From Thermoplasmata archaeon (GTDB taxonomy: Archaea; Thermoplasmatota; Thermoplasmata; Thermoplasmatales; Thermoplasmataceae), in the NCBI GenBank assembly GCA_021797555.1, contig JAJZZM010000005.1, positions 97,625-161,624 of the forward strand: a stretch of DNA of 64,000 bases. The letters are read 5' to 3'. Below the pieces are notes generated by a model. It did no database searches, was not told where the DNA came from, and saw only the letters and a list, made by a program, of their open reading frames with translations. The translations under genes and the position numbers were made by a program. Below are positions 38,954-47,616 of the stretch, in pieces. The number at the start of each line of letters is the position of its first letter. Position 1 is the first letter of the stretch.

Positions 38954-39929
38954 TTAAATTCCATAGAAGGAATAATAAAGGATATATGCCCCAAAAAAAT
39001 CAATCAGTTCATCACTTGTTAATTCTTCCAAAAAACGATGAGACCATCTATAATAAAAACGATATATAAATTCAAAATAATCGGGATCAAAAAATAATTC
39101 TGGAATGCGCAGTATTAGCTGGCTAAAAATCCCTTTAATATCCTTATCTTTCCACATTCTTGCAAAATCAATTATCGGCCTTGTTTTTCCAATTTCGCTT
39201 AAATAGTAACTTCCATGGTATCTAAGTGCTTTACCATCCATAAAAATGAAACTGGAAGCCTCCGATTGGTGCATTGTAGACACAAAACAGTTGTATGCCA
39301 AAGCATCAGCAAGTGATTCCTCAATTACATCCTCAAAATATTTATTTTTAAGGCTTTTCCCAGTTTTATTATCCATAAAAGCATGTGCTAGTTCATGGAA
39401 GAGGACAGCAAGAAATGATAGGCTTGAACTAAAACCATTCTTTTTGCATTTAGTTATTCTATCATAACTAATAAAAATTGAATCACTGTTATTAAATTTA
39501 GATTCAATATTTTCTATTTCTTTAGATTTATCTGATTCAGTATTTTTTAAATAATTTCTTATTTTATCAAAGTTTTTTTTGTGAATTAATAGTATTAACA
39601 TAACAACCAAGAGTGGGGTATACCACTTTTGGGCATCTTTCAAAGATTTCTGAAAATTGTTTATTTTTATCCTTAATTTGTTTAATTATATCAAAATACT
39701 TTTCACTTTCAGTTTCCTCTTTAGTGCGGAAAATTTCTTTAAATAATGATAAAACACATTCCTCACTAGGGTCCTTGAACGGTGGGTAGATAGTATCCAT
39801 AAGATTTGGGTCCACTAGATATATATTAACATTTTTTATTATGCTATTAAAAATGTATCCATAGGAAAAATATTTTTTAACAAATGCCATTGATGGTTTT
39901 TTCTTTGAATTTATGTTATAAATATTCAT
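38954..39929 (-). pseudogene. HExxH metallopeptidase (zincin) split by a frameshift at an A8 tract
   Basis: The N-terminal frame (39929-39567) ends shortly after INSQKK. The C-terminal frame (to 38954) carries LAVLFHELAHAFMD, with the zinc motif HELAH, and EESLADALAYN, with the third ligand region. They meet at a run of eight A residues on the coding strand (39583-39590). With seven A residues the whole reads as 325 codons (324 residues) without a stop. Zincins of this kind occur as antitoxin-like or protease effectors in defence loci. Slippage at the tract during transcription could still yield full-length protein. Confidence 0.6.
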
Positions 39930-40185
39930 TAAGCTTTATATATAGTTTCAATATAAAAATTTTTTTAATATTTTTAAATAAATTTTTGTATACTTTATTA
40001 GTAATTTTTCTTTTGCTTTATTTATGATATATGTGCATAAAATTAATCATTATTAAAGGCGTTTATATTAACATACATTATGCACGGTTTTCTGTTAATA
40101 AATATAGTACTTACAAGATTAATAGAATAATATATTATTGAACTTGTATATTTCATTAAAAATTTTAATAATAGGGGTATTAGCT

Positions 40186-41664
40186 TTATTCTGTTAATTT
40201 ATATTTATTAAATATTTTTTCTCTTTCTAATAAAGCTTTTTCATTAGGTAAATTTTTAAGGTGTTTTAGATTTTCTTTAGTTATATTAAGTGAATTTAAA
40301 TTTTCTCCTTTTTTTATTATTACATTTGTATCTTTATCAAACGCAAAATAATACGCATCAAAAAGTCTATGATGATTGGCACACATTGGTAAACCATTTC
40401 TTGGATCATCCGTACCCTTTTCAGATTTCGGAATTATATGGGCAGCTTCAATAGCTTTTTCTTTATTAAAACCACATACACAGCAGGAATTGCCATATAT
40501 TTTTAAAATATCAAATCTAAATTTTTCCTGATTTCCTCTAATTTTCACTAATGCTTTTTTAACATCATCATTATAATCAAAAGGTTCAAATTCATCATCG
40601 TTGAATTTTTCATTTTTATCTCTTGTTTCATCGAAACTTGGGAAATTATCTAATAAATGTATCAAAAATTTATGTCTATTGCTGTCATAATCTTCAATCA
40701 ATCCAATTTGTATTTTTATTTTACTGTTACATGATTTATCCTCCAATAATACGAATATTGGAATTTTATATTTCATTACAGAAGTCATGCCAAAAAATAT
40801 ATCATCAGCCTTTGCTTGAAAACCTGTATTTGGATAACTACATTCTAAATAATTCCCAGTGTATTCATAAAAATTGCCCTCTATATTATATATGCTTAAA
40901 ATCACAGGTTCATTAATGCATTTTAACTTCTTTACAGTTATACCGCCTTGACTAGGTTTTAGTTTTGTCTTCTTAATTTCTGCAATACCAACAAAATTGT
41001 TTTCATCTTTATTTAATTTATCAAAGGTTCCAATGCGACTTTTTATTTCATCTCTTATTTCATTATTTGTATGGTTAATGCAACTATAATAGAAAAATAG
41101 GGCATCCAGTTTCCATAGGCATATACTTAAATCCTCTGCAAATTTATGCAAAATAGAATTTATTTGTTCATATCCAATACCATTATTAATGTGCTTATAC
41201 TTTTCATTACTTTTTTTATTTTTTATTGGCATTAATCCATAATCTTTAAAAAAAGCCTCTACTTTAGAATTTACCACACCGTATTTATCTTCATTGGTGA
41301 TCATAAGTATTGGTGTGAGAATTCCCAGTTTTAATCCATTTACTTTATTTATTGCATAGTCTATTCTTTGTTCTATATTTATTGCTTCATCTGTAGCATA
41401 ATATAATGCATCTTTAAGATTATCAAAATTTTGTAATAAATTTTTAGTTTGCCTGTCCAAGCCCGTCCAATGATGGTTATTCCTCATATGCAGAAAGCAT
41501 TTTAAACGTTCTTCTTTTAGTGATTTTACATTAGAATGCGAAAAATCATTTTTAAAGTCTTTTATGACCTTATCTTTGCATTTAAAAATTTTTGCTTCTT
41601 GATTTACTAATTTTAACATTGATTTAAGTTCATTTAAAGCATTATTATAATTATCAGATGCCAT
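40186..41664 (-). CDS. HNH endonuclease with unknown N-terminal region
   Basis: A 492-residue protein. The C-terminal ~90 residues form an HNH nuclease: GNSCCVCGFNKEKA, EAAHIIPKSEKG, then NGLPMCANHHRLFD. Both metal-binding cysteine pairs and the catalytic histidine are present, as in McrA-type restriction enzymes. The first ~200 residues are helical, and the middle (GGITVKKLKCINEPVILSIY...) is beta-rich and unrecognised, perhaps a target reader. It is ~125 bp downstream of the CBS-like/HEPN gene and the NERD-HEAT gene, all leftward, so it may be the third gene of that unit. Confidence 0.75.
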   Translation of the reverse strand: MASDNYNNALNELKSMLKLVNQEAKIFKCKDKVIKDFKNDFSHSNVKSLKEERLKCFLHMRNNHHWTGLDRQTKNLLQNFDNLKDALYYATDEAINIEQRIDYAINKVNGLKLGILTPILMITNEDKYGVVNSKVEAFFKDYGLMPIKNKKSNEKYKHINNGIGYEQINSILHKFAEDLSICLWKLDALFFYYSCINHTNNEIRDEIKSRIGTFDKLNKDENNFVGIAEIKKTKLKPSQGGITVKKLKCINEPVILSIYNIEGNFYEYTGNYLECSYPNTGFQAKADDIFFGMTSVMKYKIPIFVLLEDKSCNSKIKIQIGLIEDYDSNRHKFLIHLLDNFPSFDETRDKNEKFNDDEFEPFDYNDDVKKALVKIRGNQEKFRFDILKIYGNSCCVCGFNKEKAIEAAHIIPKSEKGTDDPRNGLPMCANHHRLFDAYYFAFDKDTNVIIKKGENLNSLNITKENLKHLKNLPNEKALLEREKIFNKYKLTE

Positions 41665-41788
41665 ATATATTGATATATTAAATACATTTAATAATTTCTA
41701 TTATACTATTTATAATTTTAAAAAGTAATTTAAGAAAATTTATATTATAAATAATATATAATATAAATATTAAAATATGTTTTATTAA

Positions 41789-42493
41789 TTAAGATAAAAA
41801 TTTATCTATATCTTCTAAACTCTTCAATAATTGTGGTATTTCTGATTTGTTATTAATTACCTTGGGCTTGCTTCTTGGATGTGCCATATTGTTTCTAAAC
41901 TTTATATCTTCTATTTGTAGTTTATTTTCTGTGTTATTATCATTATATAGCTTTATTTTATTAGATAAACTATAATAAAAAATAGGTTCTAAATCCTGAT
42001 TTAATTTTTTATCACGGTAGTATATATTTTTATCCATACCTTTTAAACAATCTATTTTTTTATCATAGCTACAACTATCTTTTAAATAATTTCCTAATTT
42101 TATTTCAAAATTATAAAAAATATCCCACATTATATGTATAAAAGAGGGATTATTTAAATCATTATGGTTTATAATTCCTAAGTGATTATTAGCATTACCA
42201 ACAATTAAAAAAGTTATTTTATTATCGTTATACAATTTATTCATTTTTTCTAATACTGATATTAAATCATCTTTTTCATTAATAAAATAATTATTATTTA
42301 TATCATAATATTTCTTATTAACCTGATCTAATAAACTTGAAACAACATTATCTTTCATAATAGGTATATAATCATAAAATCTATTTTCATTGGAGTTTTT
42401 AGGATTTGTGCAAACATCATCCCATGGAGTCATAATATCTATGCAATAGTTGCTATTCTTTTTTATTATTTTTCTTATATTTTGTAATTCCAT
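41789..42493 (-). CDS. CBS-like/HEPN protein (copy B), partner of NERD-HEAT
   Basis: A 234-residue compact member of the three-protein family. The sensor half shows FYDYIPIMKDNVV and ITFLIVGNANNHLGIINHNDLN, matching the DLN-ended CBS-like repeat of the other copies. The C-terminal helical half ends in FRNNMAHPRSKP, a classical HEPN R-x4-H (R200, H205). It starts 45 bp after the NERD-HEAT gene in the same direction, so cotranscription is likely. The HEPN motif is the best preserved of the three, which supports RNase function. This remains an inference from the motif. Confidence 0.6.
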   Translation of the reverse strand: MELQNIRKIIKKNSNYCIDIMTPWDDVCTNPKNSNENRFYDYIPIMKDNVVSSLLDQVNKKYYDINNNYFINEKDDLISVLEKMNKLYNDNKITFLIVGNANNHLGIINHNDLNNPSFIHIMWDIFYNFEIKLGNYLKDSCSYDKKIDCLKGMDKNIYYRDKKLNQDLEPIFYYSLSNKIKLYNDNNTENKLQIEDIKFRNNMAHPRSKPKVINNKSEIPQLLKSLEDIDKFLS

Positions 42494-42538
42494 ATTTTTA
42501 GATAAAAAGGATATACTAATTTTTTTGCTTTTTATTAT

Positions 42539-45109
42539 TCATTTCTTCAAATTCTCAAAATAATTAAATAGGCATGTCAATCCATAATTGTATTTTGTTC
42601 TTAATATGTTATAGACACCATCACCCTCATCTAATTCTAGACCTATCCACATTTTTCTTATATTATTATTTCCATAATCAATTAGGATTTTTTGAATATC
42701 CTTATCATTTTCCACCTTTTTCATGGATTTTATCATACTCCAAAAAATGATTTCATATTTAGGGTCCTCTAGTATTGCTTCAACATATTTATAAGTCTTT
42801 AAATAGATGCCTTGAATTCCTATTATAAATTCTCCTATTAAATTTTTATCATCATAGTTTATGATGTAATTTTCAAAATACATTTTTGGGGCAACTCTTT
42901 CTAGGCAATAGAAAAGATAGTTTCTGTCTTCTATACTACGGTTTTGGAATAGGGTTTCTATATTATCCTGTAAACCGAGTTTTACATATATTTCACTAAT
43001 AGCGCCTAATACTCCATCAGCCTCAATATTTTGATACTGATTTAATTCAATAGGATAATTAAGAAAATGTGGTTCTGCTATGGTAATTCCAGTTTCTATT
43101 AGATCTATTCTTCCCAATTTCAAAAAATATAATCCTGTTTGTATTCCGGTGTTCTTAAATTCGGAATTTTTCCATATGGTATACATAAGAATAGTTGCCG
43201 GACTGTGCAAATTATTAAAGTTTGATAGCTCTTTCTTTAATAGGATACTTTTACATTTCCTTATAGTATATATTGATGCGCATTCATTAATCCAATCTGC
43301 ATACAATAAAAAGGATTGTGCAGAATAGTTTAGTCTATCAACCTTTTCCCATAATAGTTTTTCCAGTTTATCTTTGTCAAGCATGAGAAGACTTCTAAAC
43401 ATATTCTGCCGATGAAATCTGATATTTTTATCAACGCTTTGATTTAGGAACTCATTCCATATTATATTAAAGGATTCATTATCCTTTAATTCAGCTAGGG
43501 CAGATGCAGCCTTATCCATCAAGATAATTGCATCATCAGCATCATACTCAGAAGTTTTTACTAAAAATTTACGAATCCCTGGAATTACACTTTTATTTCC
43601 TATATTACCTAAAGCCTCTATAGAAGCAGATTTTATATCTATACAATTCGATTCTGATAATATTGAAGTGAGTACCTCAATGGCACCTACATTTTTCATA
43701 ATTCCCAGTGCTTCTATTGTTTGTATAAAGGTATTTTGCGGACAATAACTATCATACAATTCATTTTGAAATTTACTTTTAAGGATTTTAATAAAATCTA
43801 ATATGCATTTATTTAATTCTTCTGTTTTTATATCTTGAGCAACCTCTAACCATGTGTTGATTGTCTGGCCATATTCTAGGGATAATTTTTCGGCCGTATA
43901 GTATTCACCTGTTATTAATTTATTATCTTCGTATTTAGATTGTTTGCCTAACTGCATAAATTTTAGTAATGAGTTAATGTATTGATGCTCCAGATTGTCC
44001 CTAAAATATGATACGAGGGCTTTGGATGCAAGAACGGTATTATTTATATTTCTAATTGCATAAATAAACAATTTAATAATATTAAAATATCTTTCGGTTT
44101 TAAGACCTTCAATAACAGTAATATTGAGTTTATCTGATAAATTGTATGGTGTGTTTATATAAAAATTTAGGGACTCCTCTCTTATTTTGGGGTCACTATC
44201 TTTTATTCCCATATTAACGACAGATGCTGCATCTTCAGGAGAAAACTTATTTGGAAATTCCAATAACCACTTATATAGCAATGAATAAACATCTTTTTTG
44301 AGGTTTGTTTGGAGAGTTTTGATGCTATTCTTAAACTTATCAAAATAGTTAATAAAATATAGCTCTTCGCTATATTTTATTGCTTTTTTAAATTCTATTG
44401 GGTTTTCTGAAGTAATCATATTCTCTACTATGGGGGATCTACCAGCATCATATTTTGGCGCCACACCCGTTAAAAATATTTCATTAATATCTACCTCAAT
44501 ACATTTTGTTTTCGTTAATAATAATTTAAATTGATCTTCTGTTATTGCCGTACTATCATTAGTGCCAATATATGAAAGATTATCAACTAAATTATCAATT
44601 GGTACTACTTTACTCCAAAACATATCTGGGTGTTTAATTATAGTTGGAATAGAATCTTTACCAGTAACTATCCATCCTTTTACTTTATCGCTAATTTGTT
44701 TTTTTAAATTTTGGGAGGTTGTACCTTGTACTATTTTATTATAAATCATATAACTTGTTAGAGCACGTCTTTGTTTCCTAACTTGATAAAATGGGTTAAT
44801 TCTTTCCTTATTAATTGTTGTTTTATTGCCATCAGCATTAAATGCTTGCCATGCTTCATCTTGACGTAATGTTGGCTCAAATTTAGTAGTTATGTTTTTT
44901 AATTCCAAGATGACAATTTGACCGTTTCGGTAAAATAGGCAATCAATCTGTGGCATCCAAGATGAACCTGGGAATTTAGGGTCTACAACAAGATATACAT
45001 TATTTTTTCTATCATTAAAATTTGCCATTAATAAATCTATTATTTGAGAGAGCTGTTCTTTTTCTCCATCCTCGTTTAATGTTCCTCCCCTAAAAAGTTT
45101 AAGCGACAT
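42539..45109 (-). CDS. NERD nuclease-fold protein with HEAT-like repeats
   Basis: An 856-residue protein. The N-terminal ~190 residues form a NERD domain, a PD-(D/E)XK relative, with QIDCLFY (D56) and IVILELKN (E69, K71) followed by NPFYQVRKQRRAL. The rest is alpha-helical with HEAT-like repeats, clearest around AIEVLTSIL, IKSASIEALGNIGNKS and DKAASALAELKD. NERD domains occur in nucleases or helicases of defence systems, and HEAT arrays act as binding scaffolds. No helicase motor is present. It heads the unit NERD-HEAT, CBS-like/HEPN, then HNH. The nuclease residues are intact. Confidence 0.7.
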   Translation of the reverse strand: MSLKLFRGGTLNEDGEKEQLSQIIDLLMANFNDRKNNVYLVVDPKFPGSSWMPQIDCLFYRNGQIVILELKNITTKFEPTLRQDEAWQAFNADGNKTTINKERINPFYQVRKQRRALTSYMIYNKIVQGTTSQNLKKQISDKVKGWIVTGKDSIPTIIKHPDMFWSKVVPIDNLVDNLSYIGTNDSTAITEDQFKLLLTKTKCIEVDINEIFLTGVAPKYDAGRSPIVENMITSENPIEFKKAIKYSEELYFINYFDKFKNSIKTLQTNLKKDVYSLLYKWLLEFPNKFSPEDAASVVNMGIKDSDPKIREESLNFYINTPYNLSDKLNITVIEGLKTERYFNIIKLFIYAIRNINNTVLASKALVSYFRDNLEHQYINSLLKFMQLGKQSKYEDNKLITGEYYTAEKLSLEYGQTINTWLEVAQDIKTEELNKCILDFIKILKSKFQNELYDSYCPQNTFIQTIEALGIMKNVGAIEVLTSILSESNCIDIKSASIEALGNIGNKSVIPGIRKFLVKTSEYDADDAIILMDKAASALAELKDNESFNIIWNEFLNQSVDKNIRFHRQNMFRSLLMLDKDKLEKLLWEKVDRLNYSAQSFLLYADWINECASIYTIRKCKSILLKKELSNFNNLHSPATILMYTIWKNSEFKNTGIQTGLYFLKLGRIDLIETGITIAEPHFLNYPIELNQYQNIEADGVLGAISEIYVKLGLQDNIETLFQNRSIEDRNYLFYCLERVAPKMYFENYIINYDDKNLIGEFIIGIQGIYLKTYKYVEAILEDPKYEIIFWSMIKSMKKVENDKDIQKILIDYGNNNIRKMWIGLELDEGDGVYNILRTKYNYGLTCLFNYFENLKK

Positions 45110-45256
45110 TTTATCAGCCTTTGATATATATTATAATATATAACCTAATAATATTAACTATCATTTCTCAAAAATCAGCATTTATGCTGAAATTAACACT
45201 GGAACAGGCAGGATTAATAAACATAAACATTTCCAGCATATTCAATACAAAACTAA

Positions 45257-45790
45257 GCAGACCTTATAAACATAAAATTAAACACGCTAAAGATCAACAT
45301 AATTGAAAAGATACCACCAACATTAGAATATACACAATTAGGCATTTCAAATGCTGAAAGATTATTTAAAGATTCACACAATGTTAGTATACCAACCAGA
45401 TTTGCACTTCTAGAAATAGCACTTGAAGAGGTTGCAAAAGTTTGGGGAATTATTCTTAACTTTGAAAAGAATCTCTTTGACCAGAATCCAGAATATATTG
45501 AGGTATTCATGAAGACAGTACACATCAAACATAATGAATACAATAAAAAATTTGACGAACTTAAAAATGTCATAACAAAATTTGTCAGTGAGAACAATTC
45601 AAAATCTTTGTTAACACCTTTTAATAAAGAAACATTCTCAAATCATAAAGAAAAAATTAAGTTTCTTTCCAGATTTATAAAATATATTCGTGAAATAGAA
45701 CTTCCATTAATTAGATCCAGTTCTGATAGAGTCAAGTTAACAAGAGAGATCCTGGAGAGTACATCGCTAAAAATAAACTATCTAATCTAA
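45257..45790 (+). pseudogene. AbiV-like HEPN protein, N-terminus degraded
   Basis: A frame open from 45257 to 45790 encodes ISNAERLFKDSHNV, then FALLEIALEEVAKVWGI and VHIKHNEYNKKF. The pattern nAeRL-x-D followed by an ALEE-x-K helix and a basic His/Lys motif is that of AbiV abortive-infection HEPN proteins. There is no ATG before 45509, which lies after the core helix. An upstream ATG at 45184 is in another frame (MLKLTLEQAGLIN...), so a frameshift or loss of the start is likely. It is divergent from NERD-HEAT. Confidence 0.45.
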
Positions 45791-46046
45791 AAGAAATTGA
45801 TAAAAGCATTGATAACATTTATATTTATGTATATAGATAATTTTGATATAAATTTTATTACATTAAAAAATTCAAATTTCTTTCCAGTTCTCCAGCTTTC
45901 TTTCTCTATCAAGATCTTCGAGGCGTGTATTATTTATTAGAAGTTCCTATTCCTTTTTGCTTCTAATTAGTCTTAATTACACACATACAATGAATTTAAA
46001 GTGAAAAATTATTTTCTGTTAATTTGTATACTTCTTTTCTGCTTAG

Positions 46047-46586
46047 TTATTGAAATTTGGCCTTCAATGTCTCTTCAATTTGCATGAACCGCATAATAGG
46101 TGAGGTCATTGCATAGGATGTTTTTGCAGCAACTTTTCTCAATTCTTCTATTGCATTCATGTAATCCCTGTTAGCAATAATGGTGAGGTCTATATTATGA
46201 TCTGATTTTACTTTATTTTTTATTTCCTGAAGATCCTTAAAAGGATCGTTTTTTGCATTTTTCCCAGTGCTTTTTGCAACAGGAGTCCAGAGCATATATA
46301 CCCGCTCAAAATCTTTAAAATTTGTATTTCCATACTCAATATCATTTCTGAATTTTTTAACTAGCCTGTTTACATTATCTGGATGTCCATTTTTGGTATA
46401 TTGCAATCCAATACCGGTAAGATGGGTGGCAACTTCACATATATATACTTTCCTTTCTGAGCTGGATATGCCAACAACATCAATTTCTCCCTGCCTAATT
46501 TTTGTCTGAAGATTATACTCAACAAAATCACAATTTTTTATATATTTTAAATACTGTCCTACAAGATTTTCTCCAGGGTCTTCCAT
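46047..46586 (-). CDS. Small PD-(D/E)XK-fold protein, catalytic lysine apparently replaced
   Basis: A 179-residue protein resembling a restriction-type nuclease fold: RQGEIDVVGI (E34, D36) then VYICEVATHLTG (E51). The usual E-x-K is E-V-A here, so the lysine is missing or moved (possibly H55). The region after it (GLQYTKNGHPDNVNRLVKKF) is basic and could bind DNA. It is isolated between the AbiV-like relic and the Argonaute gene. It may be inactive, structural, or an unusual nuclease; similar small proteins are often annotated as hypothetical. Confidence 0.5.
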   Translation of the reverse strand: MEDPGENLVGQYLKYIKNCDFVEYNLQTKIRQGEIDVVGISSSERKVYICEVATHLTGIGLQYTKNGHPDNVNRLVKKFRNDIEYGNTNFKDFERVYMLWTPVAKSTGKNAKNDPFKDLQEIKNKVKSDHNIDLTIIANRDYMNAIEELRKVAAKTSYAMTSPIMRFMQIEETLKAKFQ

Positions 46587-46789
46587 ATGAAGAATATAAA
46601 TAATAGCCCTATGAATGTTTGCATATAAAAAATAACTATATTAAAACATTTTTATTGTTTTTGATTTAAATTTAATATATTAATATTTATTTAAAACATA
46701 GATAATTTTGGTATAATAAAATTTGTTATGAATAGTTTAATAAACTTATAAGAAGTAGCAAAGATATTTCATAGATGTGATTCCAAACT

Positions 46790-47200
46790 ATATGAAATAC
46801 ATTATTTAAGAGGTTTAAGATCTAAAGTAAAGGAAAATAATTCTTAAATAATAAATAATGCTTTAAATCAATGTTATTTATATTTATTTTTATTATAAGT
46901 GATTTTAAAATTTCATATTTTTTACTTTTTAAATATTTGATTCTATAATTGTTATTTGCAATTTTAATCAATGTTGTTAATTATATTATTAAAGTACTTG
47001 TATTTATGTTAATCAATATATCACTCCTAGATATAATAGATATTTACCAATTATTAACTGGTTATTCACCAATTAATTTTTTGTTATACTGAAATAGCAT
47101 ATAAAAACAATATAATGATAAAAAGAAATCATATAAGCTTATTAAGTATATAAAGGAAATAATAATTGTACAGCACATAAAATTGGAATTATTAATATTA
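46790..47200 (+). mobile_element. Decayed mobile-element remnant (paired with 59540-59925)
   Basis: Non-coding sequence closely similar over ~380 bp to 59540-59925. Shared landmarks are AGATCTAA-GTAAAGGAAAA, TTAATCAATAT-TCACTCCTAGATATAA (one or two differences), CACCAATTAATTTTTTGTT and the tail AAGTATATAAAGGAAATAAT. The same tail follows the rve transposase fragment at 27074, which ties all three to one IS family. Stops interrupt every frame. Confidence 0.6.
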
Positions 47201-47281
47201 TAAATATATAACATTCTTATTTCTTGTTAAGATTTATAATGATTTGGGAATATTTAAATAATCATATAATATATATCTAAT

Positions 47282-47395
47282 GTGGCAAAGAAGAGTTCTG
47301 GAAATCAGGCATCAAAGCAATCTCCACCTAACCCGAATTATCCAAGTAGCACGGGTAATCCCTCAGGAAAGGGTAGGGGAAATAAACCAAAATAA
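47282..47395 (+). CDS. 37-residue basic, Ser/Pro/Gly-rich small protein
   Basis: From a GTG at 47282 the frame reads VAKKSSGNQASKQSPPNPNY and ends GKGRGNKPK. It is strongly basic and low-complexity. G+C content rises sharply exactly over this frame compared with flanking non-coding DNA, which supports translation. No function can be assigned. It precedes the Argonaute gene by ~220 bp on the same strand. Confidence 0.45.
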   Translation: MAKKSSGNQASKQSPPNPNYPSSTGNPSGKGRGNKPK

Positions 47396-47616
47396 ATTAT
47401 TTAATTATCTAAATTTTAATTTTTATTTATTTTGATTAATTTGTGAATATATTTGTTACTACACAACTTTCTGGTAGATTAATTTTAATTAGAAAAATTT
47501 TATATTATTAATCTACGATATAAATAGTTAGCTAAAATTCACTTATATTCATAATATAATAATTTTAAAATAAATAAACGATTAGTTTTATATTATTAAA
47601 AGCCTTTACTTAATTA

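Noticed and set aside
42539..45109. Treating NERD-HEAT as a helicase-type defence protein
   Set aside because: No Walker A or helicase motif is present after the NERD domain; the remainder reads as helical repeats.
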